From contig JAUZOL010000003.1 in NCBI GenBank assembly GCA_030706455.1, forward strand, positions 1 through 63,950: a stretch of 63,950 nt of DNA, written 5' to 3'. The DNA is from Bacteroidota bacterium. Its GTDB lineage: Bacteria > Bacteroidota > Bacteroidia > Bacteroidales > Paludibacteraceae. The notes beneath the pieces were generated by a model, which worked only from the letters and a program-made list of their open reading frames with translations, was not told the DNA's origin and made no database searches. Position 1 is the stretch's first letter. Every line of letters begins with the position of its first letter. Both the position numbers and the translations under genes were made by a program. This document shows positions 7,099 through 16,568 of the stretch, in pieces.

Positions 7099-9525
7099 GT
7101 GAAGAAATCCTTTTTGTTGATATTGCTTTTGTGTGTGTCAACGGCTTTTTATGCCCAACACAAACCAAGGTTGTTTGGTTATGTGAACGACAAAGAAAAG
7201 CGGCCGATTGAACTGGCAACGGTATCGGTAAAAGGCATGGCGATTGGGACTACGACCAATAAAAACGGGTTTTATGAACTACTCCTGAACGCAAAAGACT
7301 CGGTGGAATTGTTTGTTTCTTGTGTTGGATACAAACCGTTTGTAAAAAAGATGCTTCCCGATTTCAAACTGGCTCAGCTCAATATTACGTTGGAAACGGA
7401 TACCCGTGAATTGTCGGCGGTAGAGGTCAATGCTCCCCGTTTACAAACCACGACTTCCGAACTGATAGATGTTTCTCATTGGCGAATGCTGCCCGATGCA
7501 AGTGGCGGTAGCATTGAGTCCTTGATTAGTACCTTGCCCGGAGTGCATTCCACCAACGAGCTGAGTTCCCAGTATTCCGTCAGGGGTGGAAGTTACGATG
7601 AAAACAGTGTGTACGTAAATGGTATTGAGGTGTATCGTCCGTTGTTGATCCGTGCGGGACAGCAGGAAGGTCTGAGCTTCATAAATCCGGATATGGTGCA
7701 GAACGTATCTTTCTCCGCCGGTGGATTCTCATCCAAACTGGGGGATAAAATGTCGTCGGTGCTGGACATTACCTACAAGCAACCGTCTGCTTTCGAGGGT
7801 GCTATTTCTGCCGGATTACAGGGAGCTTCGGCATACGTGGGCACGGCCTCTTCGAAGTTCAGCCAGATGCACGGTTTGCGTTACAAGAGTAATTCTTTTC
7901 TTTTGGGTTCTCTCGATACCAAAGGCCAGTACGATCCCTCCTTTTTTGATTACCAAACCTATTTGACATATAATTTCAATCCTCACCTTGAGCTGAGCTT
8001 TCTTGGAAATATTTCGCAAAACAGCTACCGTTTTACTCCACAAGAGCAGGAAACTTCTTTCGGAACACTCCAAATGCCGCTGCAACTGAAAGTCTATTTT
8101 GACGGACAGGAAGAAGATGTTTTCAAAACTCAAACCGGAGCGCTGACACTGACTTATAAGCCGACAAAGAATCTGAAGCTCAGATTTTCGGCCTCTGCTT
8201 TTAATACCAACGAAGAAGAAACATATGATATTGCCGGGCAATACTGGCTCTATGAACTGGCCATGACGGGAAAGGGGAAAGGGGAGCCTTCGTCAACGGT
8301 TGGCATCGGGTCGTATCTTCAACATGCGCGCAACACACTGGATGCGTCAGTGGTTGGAGAAAGTCATGCCGGAGAGTTTCGGACAGGCAACCATTTGTTG
8401 GAGTGGGGGATAGGAGTGCAAAGAGAGTGTATTACCAATAAGATGAAGGAATGGGAGTACCGCGATTCTGCCGGTTATTCGTTGCCGTACACTTCCACGC
8501 TGAAAGTATATAACAACCTAACCGCCGATCTGCAACTGGAATCTTACCGGTCAAGCGGATATTTGCAGGATACGTATAAGTTGCGTTCAGATAAAGGATT
8601 ATGGTCGTTTACCGGAGGTTTTCGGGTAAATAATTGGTCGTACAACAAACAGTTCCTTTTTAGTCCCCGACTTACGGTGGCATTCTTCCCCCGGTCGAGT
8701 AACCTGTCATTCCGGTTTGCTACCGGAGTCTATTATCAGACTCCGTTCTACAAGGAGTTACGCGATACGGCTGTGGTAGGGGGCAATGTGGTTGCCAGTC
8801 TTAATAATCAGATCAAAGCACAACGGTCACTTCATTTTGTTTTGGGGGCAGATTATCACTTCATCAAATGGAATCGTCCTTTTAAGTTTACCGCGGAGGC
8901 ATATTATAAGCCTGCAACAAACGTGATTCCTTATGTGGTTGACAATGTGAAAATCACTTATTTTGGTGGTAACTGCGCCAAAGCCTATTCCGCAGGCCTG
9001 GATATGAAATTGTTCGGTGAGTTTGTTCCCGGCTCCGATTCCTGGATCGGTCTCTCCCTGATGCAGTCAAAACAAGATATTCAGAAAGGAACAGATGGCG
9101 CGGGCAATCCTGTTTACACGGGTTATATTTCGCGTCCTAACGAACAGCGCTATAGCGTAACCATGTTTTTTCAGGATTATCTGCCCAACAATCAGCGCCT
9201 GAAAGTGAACCTGAAACTGATTTGGTCCGACGGTTTGCCGGTTGCCGCATCGCATAATCCGTACGTGATGGCTTTTCGTACCCCTGCCTATCGCAGAGTT
9301 GATATTGGCGCATCTTATGCATTGGTTGACAAAACTCACCGGCCACAAAACGGAGTCTTTTCGCACCTGAAATCCGTTTGGCTCAACCTGGATGTGTTTA
9401 ACCTATTGGATATTAGTAACGTAAATTCATATATGTGGCTGTCTGATATCTACAATCGTCAATACGCCATTCCCAACTACCTCACACGCAGGCTGCTTAA
9501 CTTCAGGGTATCTGCTGATTTTTAG
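7099..9525 (+). CDS. TonB-dependent outer-membrane receptor
   Basis: I choose the GTG at 7099 (808 residues): it opens with KKSFLLILLLCVSTAFYAQ, a clean Sec signal peptide cut after the Ala-Gln region. The frame extends to a TTG at 7024, but that codon is part of the promoter. After the signal comes a carboxypeptidase-regulatory-like Ig domain (GYVNDKEKRPIELATVSVKG, ending near YKPF), then a plug domain (TLPGVHSTNELSSQYSVRGG, YVNGIEVYRP, SAGGFSSKLGDKMSSVLDI) and a long beta-barrel to the terminal Phe (RVSADF). It imports a ligand using TonB energy. No SusD-like lipoprotein or degradative enzyme is next to it, so it is not a typical polysaccharide-utilisation SusC and the substrate cannot be named. 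Confidence 0.9.
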   Translation: MKKSFLLILLLCVSTAFYAQHKPRLFGYVNDKEKRPIELATVSVKGMAIGTTTNKNGFYELLLNAKDSVELFVSCVGYKPFVKKMLPDFKLAQLNITLETDTRELSAVEVNAPRLQTTTSELIDVSHWRMLPDASGGSIESLISTLPGVHSTNELSSQYSVRGGSYDENSVYVNGIEVYRPLLIRAGQQEGLSFINPDMVQNVSFSAGGFSSKLGDKMSSVLDITYKQPSAFEGAISAGLQGASAYVGTASSKFSQMHGLRYKSNSFLLGSLDTKGQYDPSFFDYQTYLTYNFNPHLELSFLGNISQNSYRFTPQEQETSFGTLQMPLQLKVYFDGQEEDVFKTQTGALTLTYKPTKNLKLRFSASAFNTNEEETYDIAGQYWLYELAMTGKGKGEPSSTVGIGSYLQHARNTLDASVVGESHAGEFRTGNHLLEWGIGVQRECITNKMKEWEYRDSAGYSLPYTSTLKVYNNLTADLQLESYRSSGYLQDTYKLRSDKGLWSFTGGFRVNNWSYNKQFLFSPRLTVAFFPRSSNLSFRFATGVYYQTPFYKELRDTAVVGGNVVASLNNQIKAQRSLHFVLGADYHFIKWNRPFKFTAEAYYKPATNVIPYVVDNVKITYFGGNCAKAYSAGLDMKLFGEFVPGSDSWIGLSLMQSKQDIQKGTDGAGNPVYTGYISRPNEQRYSVTMFFQDYLPNNQRLKVNLKLIWSDGLPVAASHNPYVMAFRTPAYRRVDIGASYALVDKTHRPQNGVFSHLKSVWLNLDVFNLLDISNVNSYMWLSDIYNRQYAIPNYLTRRLLNFRVSADF

Positions 9526-9608
9526 TTTGGCGTTGAATCTGAAATGTTTATGGCTTGGCGTTCGTCACCTCACTTTTTCACTATGTCACTGGCTGAACAC
9601 TCATTTTT

Positions 9609-9631
9609 CGTTACTCATTACTCATTGCTCG
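9609..9631. repeat. Heptamer tract (TTACTCA units)
   Basis: Imperfect tandem copies of TTACTCA, the complement of the GAGTAAT/TGAGTAA units seen at 13826, 13921, 27672, 39224 and 41331. Intergenic, upstream of lptB. Confidence 0.6.
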
Positions 9632-9717
9632 TTTCTTTGTCTCCTCATCATCAGTTACTTGTTATTATTAACAAATTCCTTTGGTGTAAAATGCCCGATT
9701 TTTGGGAAGATTTGCTA

Positions 9718-9725
9718 TTTTTGTG
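9718..9725 (+). promoter_or_regulatory. Candidate -7 element of lptB
   Basis: TATTTTTG fits TAnnTTTG, 18 bases before the ATG at 9743. No clear -33 TTG at the usual distance. Confidence 0.4.
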
Positions 9726-9742
9726 GTTAAATCTCTTATATT

Positions 9743-10513
9743 ATGTCGCAAAACAGTGCAATGGAATTGCGTACCGAAAACCTTGTCAAACGTTATGGCA
9801 AGAGAACGGTGGTTGATCACGTATCTATTGATTTGAAGCAGGGTGAAATTGTAGGTTTGCTTGGCCCGAATGGTGCCGGTAAGACAACTACTTTCTACAT
9901 GACCACCGGACTTATAACTCCCAATGAGGGAAAAATCTTCTTAAACGAACAGGAAATTACCAAGTTCCCGGTATATAAACGTGCGCAGGCCGGTATCGGC
10001 TATCTGGCACAGGAAGCATCCGTATTTCGGCAGATGTCGGTCGAAGACAACATTCGTGCGGTGCTTGAGATGACTGATTTTTCAAAAGAAAAGCAGGCCG
10101 AAAAACTTGAAACGCTGATCAAAGAATTTAGTCTTGGTCATGTCCGCAAAAATATAGGCAACCGTCTTTCCGGGGGAGAGCGTCGTCGTACAGAAATTGC
10201 CCGGTGTCTTGCAATCGAGCCGAAATTTATTATGCTCGATGAGCCGTTTGCCGGTGTTGACCCTATCGCCGTTCAGGATATTCAGGATATTGTCTGGCAT
10301 TTGAAAGATATGAATATCGGTATTCTGATTACCGACCATAACGTAGACGAAACGCTTTCTATTACTGACCGTGCCTATTTGTTGTTCGAAGGGAAGATCC
10401 TTTTTCAGGGCACGGCTGAAGAACTGGCAGGAAATCCTATTGTGCGTGAAAAGTACCTCGGGCGCGATTTCGAGCTGAAACGGAAAAAAGGTCAATTTGT
10501 GCCTCAGGCCTAA
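9743..10513 (+). CDS. lptB: LPS export ABC transporter ATPase LptB
   Basis: 256 residues, the usual LptB length plus a short N-terminal extension; a second Met at residue 7 could also start it. Walker [10 protein letters not shown] (41-49), ABC signature LSGGERRR (142-149), Walker B FIMLDE with catalytic Glu167, and the switch His in ITDHN. LptB sits on the cytoplasmic face of the inner membrane and powers extraction of LPS by LptF/LptG towards LptC/LptA. The permease genes are not in this window. The RelA/SpoT gene follows 27 bases downstream in the same direction, so both may share a transcript. Confidence 0.92.
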   Translation: MSQNSAMELRTENLVKRYGKRTVVDHVSIDLKQGEIVGLLGPNGAGKTTTFYMTTGLITPNEGKIFLNEQEITKFPVYKRAQAGIGYLAQEASVFRQMSVEDNIRAVLEMTDFSKEKQAEKLETLIKEFSLGHVRKNIGNRLSGGERRRTEIARCLAIEPKFIMLDEPFAGVDPIAVQDIQDIVWHLKDMNIGILITDHNVDETLSITDRAYLLFEGKILFQGTAEELAGNPIVREKYLGRDFELKRKKGQFVPQA

Positions 10514-10540
10514 GATTAACGACAAACATTCGTCACTACC

Positions 10541-12793
10541 ATGATTATTGATCCGATAAAACAGATGCAGGATGAACAGGTAATGATTCAGCAGGCTTTT
10601 AATGAAGTGCTGGATGTTTATACCCATTCGCCACACCGACAAAAGGTCGAAATTATTCAGAAAGCCTTTGAGTTTGCCAACGAGGCTCACCGGGGCATTC
10701 GGCGGCGGTCGGGAGAGCCTTACATTATGCACCCTATTGCAGTGGCAAAAATCGTGGCGCAGGAAATCGGGCTAGGATCGACATCCATTTGTGCGGCTCT
10801 TTTACATGATGTGGTTGAAGATACCGATTATACGGTCGAGGATATCGAGACTCAATTTAATAAGCGAATAGCCATCATCGTCGATGGTTTGACGAAAATC
10901 TCGGGTGGGGTATTTGCCGAACGTGTCTCGGAGCAGGCGGAAAATTTCAGAAAGCTACTGCTTACCATGTCCGAAGATATTCGTGTAATTCTGATCAAAA
11001 TTGCCGACCGCCTTCACAATATGCGAACCCTTGGTTCCATGCCTCCGGCAAAGCAATATAAAATAGCCGGCGAAACGCTCTACATCTACGCTCCTCTTGC
11101 CAACCGCCTCGGTCTTTTCTCCATAAAAAGCGAACTCGAAAATCTCAGTTTCAAATACGAACACCCCGAAACATTTGCTGAAATTACGGCTCAAATAGAA
11201 GCGGAATCTGCTGAGCACGAACAGGTTTATAATGAATTCAAAACTCCGATTGAAGCGAAGTTGAAAGCTTTGGGTTTTACTGCTGAATTGAAAGAGAGGG
11301 TAAAGACGGTGTATTCTGTCTGGCACAAAATGCAAACCAAGAATATTCCGTTTGAGGAAGTGTATGACCTGTTGGCGCTTCGTATCGTGTTTGAACCTAA
11401 ACCGGAAATGACGGAGCAGGAGCAGTGCTGGATCATCTATTCGGCTATCACGCAGATATATCGTCCTCATCCGGAACGTATCCGTGACTGGGTGAGCACG
11501 CCTAAGGCAAACGGGTATTCAGCCTTACATGTCACGGTTATGGGGCCTCACGGGCGTTGGATTGAAGTTCAGATCCGCAGTACACATATGAACGAGGTGG
11601 CAGAAAAGGGTCTTGCCGCTCACTGGAAATATAAGACAGGGGAACAACGCGACGATGAAACCGAACTCGACAAATGGCTGAAAGAGTTGAAGGAAGAGCT
11701 CAAAAATCCGACGCCAAGTGCGGTAGATTTCATGGATAACGTGAAGTTGAATCTCTTTGCTTCCGAAATATTTGTGTTTACCCCCAAGGGTGAAATTAAA
11801 ACTATTCCTCAGGGAGCTACAGCTCTCGATTTTGCTTTTCTGCTGCACTCAGACCTTGGTTTCAAATGTATCGGTGCAAAGGTCAATCATAAGTTAGTGC
11901 CATTGAGTCATGTGCTTGCCAGTGGTGATCAGGTGGAGATTCTGACAGCTAAAATGCAAAAGCCGCAGGCCGAATGGTTGCGTTTTGTGGTTACGGCACG
12001 CGCCAAAACCAAATTGGAAACAGCCCTGAAAAAAGAGCTTACGTCTGTTTCGCAAACCGGGCAGAAAAACATTGAAGAAGAACTGAAAAAGGTGAGTCTG
12101 TCTCCTACACCAGACACTATTCAGCGTTTGGTAGAGTACTACAAACTGGCTGACAAGAAGGAATTGTACCGCCAGGCAGGAAAAAATTATATTGACCTGA
12201 CAGATATCTCCAAAAAAATATTCAAGCCCAGACAACCGAACCTTCTTAAGAAATTTGTAACGCTTCAGTTTGGTAGCTCGGAAAATAAAAAGGGTAAAGA
12301 TGAAGAGGAGGTTACGGTATCGGCCCATAAGGTGGATCGTAAAAAAACGTTCCGTCTGACCGATGAAAAATCGGGTAAATCTTTCCGTATTGCACCTTGT
12401 TGTCAGCCAATTCCGGGCGATGACGTGTTTGGTTATGTGGATGAAGATGAGGTGGTAATTGTTCACAAACGCCAGTGCCCCGAAGCCCTGAAGCTCAAAG
12501 CAAGCCACGGAGAACGGATTGTTACGGCAGAATGGGCAATGCACAAAGAACTATCTTTCGCGGTAACAGTTGAAATGAACGGTATTGACCGTATTGGGAT
12601 GCTTCGCGAGATTTCCCGTGTTGTTACCGATGAATATTCAATTAATATTCAGAGTATTAATATAGAAACGAAAGACGGGATATTCTATGGGCGTTTGCAC
12701 CTGTATGTATATGGTACGGAACAGGTCAATAATCTGTGTATGAAACTCTTGAAAATAAAAGGAATGAGCTCTGTGAAACGAGTAGAAGCGTGA
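10541..12793 (+). CDS. RelA/SpoT family (p)ppGpp synthetase/hydrolase
   Basis: 750 residues, full length for a long RSH protein. Domain order: HD hydrolase domain (about 40-200, with HPIAVAKIVAQ and ALLHDVVEDT, keeping the metal-binding His-Asp pair), synthetase domain (about 250-370, with YDLLALRIVF, RIRDWVSTPKANGYSALH and EVQIRS), TGS domain (about 405-465, IFVFTPKGEIKTIPQGATALDFAF), a Cys-containing zinc-finger/helical region (CCQPIPGDD) and a C-terminal ACT domain (RIGMLREISRVV). The intact HD motif suggests hydrolysis as well as synthesis of the alarmone. Convergent with phoH, 15 bases apart. Confidence 0.93.
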   Translation: MIIDPIKQMQDEQVMIQQAFNEVLDVYTHSPHRQKVEIIQKAFEFANEAHRGIRRRSGEPYIMHPIAVAKIVAQEIGLGSTSICAALLHDVVEDTDYTVEDIETQFNKRIAIIVDGLTKISGGVFAERVSEQAENFRKLLLTMSEDIRVILIKIADRLHNMRTLGSMPPAKQYKIAGETLYIYAPLANRLGLFSIKSELENLSFKYEHPETFAEITAQIEAESAEHEQVYNEFKTPIEAKLKALGFTAELKERVKTVYSVWHKMQTKNIPFEEVYDLLALRIVFEPKPEMTEQEQCWIIYSAITQIYRPHPERIRDWVSTPKANGYSALHVTVMGPHGRWIEVQIRSTHMNEVAEKGLAAHWKYKTGEQRDDETELDKWLKELKEELKNPTPSAVDFMDNVKLNLFASEIFVFTPKGEIKTIPQGATALDFAFLLHSDLGFKCIGAKVNHKLVPLSHVLASGDQVEILTAKMQKPQAEWLRFVVTARAKTKLETALKKELTSVSQTGQKNIEEELKKVSLSPTPDTIQRLVEYYKLADKKELYRQAGKNYIDLTDISKKIFKPRQPNLLKKFVTLQFGSSENKKGKDEEEVTVSAHKVDRKKTFRLTDEKSGKSFRIAPCCQPIPGDDVFGYVDEDEVVIVHKRQCPEALKLKASHGERIVTAEWAMHKELSFAVTVEMNGIDRIGMLREISRVVTDEYSINIQSINIETKDGIFYGRLHLYVYGTEQVNNLCMKLLKIKGMSSVKRVEA

Positions 12794-12808
12794 TGTAATT
12801 GTTAACGC

Positions 12809-13816
12809 TTAATTCTTAGTGGTCAATGATTGGTTTGCAACTGTTTCGTTGACCTTTTTTTTATCCAGAGCTTTTTTCTTCTTTGCATGCTTATCGTAAG
12901 CTTCTACGATCTGACGAACCAGTTTGTGTCGAACGATGTCTTTTACAGAGAATTCTACTTTCGCAATTCCCTTCACGTTCCGCAACACTTCCAGCGATTC
13001 AATCAAACCTGATTTTTGAGAGGGAGGAAGGTCTATCTGGGTTATATCTCCAGTGATAATTACCTTGCTGTTGATGCCCATGCGGGTAAGGAACATCTTG
13101 ATTTGCATCGTGGATGTGTTTTGGGCCTCATCCAGTATCACCACTGCATCATTAAGGGTTCGTCCACGCATAAAAGCCAAAGGGGCAATCTGAATAGTCC
13201 CGTTTTCCATGAATTCCTTCAATTTGGCTCCCGGAATCATATCCTGTAAAGCATCGTAGAGTGGTTGCAGATACGGATCTATCTTTTCCTTCATATCACC
13301 GGGAAGAAAGCCCAGTTTTTCGCCAGCTTCGACGGCAGGGCGACTCAAAATGATCTTCTTAATCTCCTTGTTTTTCAGAGAACGAACGGCAAGGGCGATG
13401 GCGGTGTAAGTTTTTCCTGAACCGGCAGGACCTATGGCGAATAAGAGGTCGTTTTTGTCGAATTCCTTGACGAGCTTTTTTTGGTTTTCTGTGCGCGCGG
13501 TAATGGTTTTCCCGTTGATACCGTGGATAATAAGATTGTCCTGTTTTATTTCGGTGGGGGAATTACCTTTAATGATGTCGATAATAACTTCTTCATTGAG
13601 AAGATTATATTCGGCACAATAATTCTGTAGCTTTTGTACAGATTCGTCGAATGCGACCATAATCTCTTCATCGCCCAATGCACGCAATACATTTCCACGA
13701 GCCACTATTTTCAGCTTTGGAAAAAGGTTTTTAATTAAGGCGATATTGGCATTATTGACCCCGAAAAAAACTACCGGGTCAACAGTTTCATTGAGTAAAA
13801 TGGTGCGTTCGATCAT
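12809..13816 (-). CDS. phoH: PhoH family ATPase
   Basis: 335 residues. An N-terminal part resembling KH-type RNA-binding domains of the PhoH/YbeZ group (RGNVLRALGDEEIM) precedes the P-loop ATPase: Walker A GPAGSGKT at 129-136 and Walker B VVILDEAQNTS near 218-228. YbeZ-type proteins are RNA-associated ATPases linked to the endoribonuclease YbeY in other bacteria; ybeY is not here. The C-terminal tail is Lys-rich (KHAKKKKALDKKK). The gene stands alone between the convergent RSH gene and two heptamer-repeat tracts. Confidence 0.9.
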   Translation of the reverse strand: MIERTILLNETVDPVVFFGVNNANIALIKNLFPKLKIVARGNVLRALGDEEIMVAFDESVQKLQNYCAEYNLLNEEVIIDIIKGNSPTEIKQDNLIIHGINGKTITARTENQKKLVKEFDKNDLLFAIGPAGSGKTYTAIALAVRSLKNKEIKKIILSRPAVEAGEKLGFLPGDMKEKIDPYLQPLYDALQDMIPGAKLKEFMENGTIQIAPLAFMRGRTLNDAVVILDEAQNTSTMQIKMFLTRMGINSKVIITGDITQIDLPPSQKSGLIESLEVLRNVKGIAKVEFSVKDIVRHKLVRQIVEAYDKHAKKKKALDKKKVNETVANQSLTTKN

Positions 13817-13825
13817 GAATTAGAA

Positions 13826-13853
13826 GTTAGTGACGAGTAACGAATAATGAGTG
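13826..13853. repeat. Heptamer tract (GAGTAAC-like)
   Basis: Degenerate units GTGACGA-GTAACGA-ATAATGA-GTG, just upstream of phoH. Related to the tracts at 9609, 13921, 27672, 39224 and 41331. Confidence 0.6.
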
Positions 13854-13920
13854 TGTCAGCATTCCAAGGTAATTCTGGTAACGGGAAATAAAATATCAAT
13901 AAGTTCCGTCTTTATACTGC

Positions 13921-13960
13921 AATACTCATTACTCGCTATTCATTACTCATTACTGATTAG
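13921..13960. repeat. Heptamer tract (TTACTCA-like) after glyA
   Basis: Units ATACTCA-TTACTCG-CTATTCA-TTACTCA-TTACTGA, inverse orientation to the tract at 13826. It ends at the glyA stop codon. Confidence 0.65.
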
Positions 13961-15237
13961 TATGCAAACAAGTCATATCCGGCCATCACTCCGTTTACTT
14001 TGTCGCGAACGGATTTGATGACAGTTTCGTTGTCTGTGTTATGAAGTACGGTGTCGATCATTTCTACAATTTCTCCCATCAGTCCTTCTTTTGCACCACG
14101 GGTAGTGATTGCAGGAGTACCTACGCGGATCCCCGAAGTTTGGAATGGAGAACGGCTGTCGAACGGAACCATATTTTTATTCACTGTAATATCAGCTTTT
14201 ACAAGGCAGTTTTCTGCCACTTTACCTGTTAAATCAGGAAATTTGGTGCGCAGGTCGATCAGCATAGAGTGGTTGTCTGTACCATCAGAGATGATTTTGT
14301 AACCTTTAGCCATGAATGCGTCGGCCATTACAACTGCATTTTTCTTCACCTGAGTCTGGTATTCAACATATGATGGCTGTAATGCTTCGTAGAAAGCTAC
14401 TGCTTTTGCAGCAATCACGTGTTCGAGCGGACCGCCCTGGATACCCGGGAATACTGCAGAGTCGAGAAGAGAAGACATCTTCTTGATTTCGCCTTTCGGT
14501 GTTGTTTTGCCCCATGGGTTTTCAAAGTCTTTGCCCATCAGGATAATACCACCGCGAGGTCCACGCAATGTTTTGTGAGTGGTTGAGGTAACGATATGGG
14601 CGTATTTCAACGGGTTTTCGAGCAAACCGGCAGCAATCAGACCGGCAGGGTGAGCCATGTCGATCATTAAAAGTGCACCGATTTTGTCCGCGATGGCACG
14701 CATGCGGGCATAATCCCAGTCGCGCGAATAAGCAGAAGCACCACCTACGATCAGTTTCGGACGTTCGCGAAGTGCAACTTCTTCCATCTGGTCGTAGTCA
14801 ACACGACCTGTATCTTCTTTTACATTGTAAGCCAATGGTTGGTAAAGAATTCCCGAGCTGTTAACCAGTGAACCGTGAGATAGGTGGCCGCCGTGAGCGA
14901 GATTCAGACCGAGAAATTTATCACCGGGATTCAGTACTGCCAAAAATACTGCCGCATTAGCCTGCGCTCCGGAGTGAGGCTGAACGTTAGCATATTCCGC
15001 ACCGAAAATTTCTTTCAGACGATCGATAGCAAGTTGTTCGCTCAGGTCAACTACTTCGCAACCGCCGTAGTAACGGTGGCCGGGATAGCCTTCGGCGTAT
15101 TTGTTGGTAAGCCATGTTCCCATAGCCTGCATTACCTGGTCACTTACAAAGTTCTCGGACGCAATCAGCTCAATACCTTTTAATTGGCGCTGATGCTCCT
15201 TCTCGATAATCTCAAAAATAGCATTGTCGCGTGTCAT
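13957..15237 (-). CDS. glyA: Serine hydroxymethyltransferase
   Basis: 426 residues, the normal length. Cytoplasmic PLP enzyme that converts serine and tetrahydrofolate to glycine and methylene-tetrahydrofolate. Recognisable by [12 protein letters not shown] near the N-terminus, [27 protein letters not shown], and the PLP-lysine motif [15 protein letters not shown]. It follows the glycan cluster on the same strand but has its own -7 element at 15286-15293 and an AT-rich 130-base spacer, so it is probably transcribed separately. Confidence 0.96.
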   Translation of the reverse strand: MTRDNAIFEIIEKEHQRQLKGIELIASENFVSDQVMQAMGTWLTNKYAEGYPGHRYYGGCEVVDLSEQLAIDRLKEIFGAEYANVQPHSGAQANAAVFLAVLNPGDKFLGLNLAHGGHLSHGSLVNSSGILYQPLAYNVKEDTGRVDYDQMEEVALRERPKLIVGGASAYSRDWDYARMRAIADKIGALLMIDMAHPAGLIAAGLLENPLKYAHIVTSTTHKTLRGPRGGIILMGKDFENPWGKTTPKGEIKKMSSLLDSAVFPGIQGGPLEHVIAAKAVAFYEALQPSYVEYQTQVKKNAVVMADAFMAKGYKIISDGTDNHSMLIDLRTKFPDLTGKVAENCLVKADITVNKNMVPFDSRSPFQTSGIRVGTPAITTRGAKEGLMGEIVEMIDTVLHNTDNETVIKSVRDKVNGVMAGYDLFAY

Positions 15238-15285
15238 GTAGAAAAGAATTATGTGAAGGTTAGAAATTGCTTAAAAAAGAAGTTG

Positions 15286-15293
15286 CAAAGGTA
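15286..15293 (-). promoter_or_regulatory. -7 element of glyA
   Basis: Minus strand TACCTTTG fits TAnnTTTG about 50 bases upstream of the glyA start. The -33 region is weak. Confidence 0.5.
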
Positions 15294-15348
15294 GCCATTT
15301 TTATTCAGAAACGAGTAATTGGAAACCCCTAACACTGGGATAAGTGCC

Positions 15349-15378
15349 CAATAATTAACAATTAATAATTAACAATTA
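15349..15378. repeat. AATTAACAATTAATAATT tract
   Basis: Short AT repeat (AATTAACAATTAATAATTAA and on) at the 3' end of the glycan cluster; a similar 'TTAACAATTAG' lies at 27726. It overlaps the last codons of the glycosyltransferase at 15369. Confidence 0.45.
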
Positions 15379-16478
15379 GAAATTGTTTTGTATGTCTCTT
15401 TCAGCCGGTTTAGATGTCTCCCGATGCTGTATGTTTCACGCACCCATTTTGCAGTTTCTTCCGCTTTTTGTTTATAAAGATCCGGATTGGCAATAAAGGG
15501 TAAAAACTTATGGAGTAAGTCCTCCGGATCTTTTGTGTTGTAGAGATGAGCGTAGTTGCCGCCATCTGTAATTTCCAGCATCACTTCCCAGTCGTTCACA
15601 AAAACAGGGACAGAGCTGGCCATTGCTTCGATAACAGCAATACCGAAGGTATCATGATCGGTTGCATAGATAAATGCATCCAGTTGAGTTAAAATGTCAG
15701 GTACATCCGAACGTGCCCCCAGAAACCGCACTTTGTCGTCCAGCCCGTTTTCATTGCAGAAGTTAACGCATTGATCGTAACGCCACTCTTCCCCCGGATT
15801 TTTTTTACCGACAAATAAAAAGCGGAAATTTATTCCATTGTTGTTTAGTAGTTTAAGAAACCTGCAAACGGTCAGCTGGTCTCTTACTGCTCCGAAGTTA
15901 CCTACGCTTCCAAGCAAAATGGTATCTGTTGCTATATTCAACTCTGCTCTCCAGAAATTACTTTTTGCGGGAGTCAGTTTGTCGAATGAAATGCCGTTAT
16001 AAACCGTTACAGAGTTCTCTTCTGCAAAGCGATATCGCTGATGGTAATATTTTTTCTGTGAGTTGCTAACGAAAATATTCAGGTCAGTGTGCCGAATGAT
16101 CCAGCTAATGAGTGTCTTATCCGTTTTGCTGGCTTCCATATCGTAGCCGTGAAACGTAAGCACAACTTTTATGTTGGTTCCAAAGGTAGCTATGCGGGCA
16201 TAAAGAGCATCGAGAGGTTGTTGGGCATGTACAATGGTAATTTCGTTTCGGATAAGCAGCTTTCTCAATTGTACAAAATACGCGATATCTGTTTTCGATT
16301 TGGGAGTAAGGCGGAAAAGCGGAACTCCCGTTTTGTTGAAATCGTCGGCAAGTATTCCTTCTTTTCTGTAAATGCCAACAAAGGAAAATACTGCAATAGA
16401 GGCATTTATGAAACAGTCTAAAAGAAGCGTTTCTGTTCCTCCCCGATTTAATGATCCCAAAAGATAGGCAATTCGCAT
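15369..16478 (-). CDS. Glycosyltransferase family 4 type
   Basis: 369 residues from the ATG at 16478, which begins MRIAYLLGSLNRGGTE, the typical start of a GT-B fold enzyme with its glycine-rich loop. The longer frame to 16568 adds 30 residues without any family resemblance. The C-terminal half has the nucleotide-sugar signature: GSVGNF, LFVGKKNPGEE, VRFLGARSDVPDIL, and the acidic motif HDTFGIAVIEAMASSVPV with the paired Glu. A retaining transferase acting on the cytoplasmic face is expected. It is the last gene of the polysaccharide cluster; donor and acceptor unknown. Confidence 0.88.
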   Translation of the reverse strand: MRIAYLLGSLNRGGTETLLLDCFINASIAVFSFVGIYRKEGILADDFNKTGVPLFRLTPKSKTDIAYFVQLRKLLIRNEITIVHAQQPLDALYARIATFGTNIKVVLTFHGYDMEASKTDKTLISWIIRHTDLNIFVSNSQKKYYHQRYRFAEENSVTVYNGISFDKLTPAKSNFWRAELNIATDTILLGSVGNFGAVRDQLTVCRFLKLLNNNGINFRFLFVGKKNPGEEWRYDQCVNFCNENGLDDKVRFLGARSDVPDILTQLDAFIYATDHDTFGIAVIEAMASSVPVFVNDWEVMLEITDGGNYAHLYNTKDPEDLLHKFLPFIANPDLYKQKAEETAKWVRETYSIGRHLNRLKETYKTISNC

Positions 16479-16568
16479 ACGAAATTCAAAGTTATAAAGT
16501 TGGATGTCTAAAGTTTTGCGTTCAGCTCTCACTATCTCATCATTTGAAGCTGCACACTCGCTACGCAT

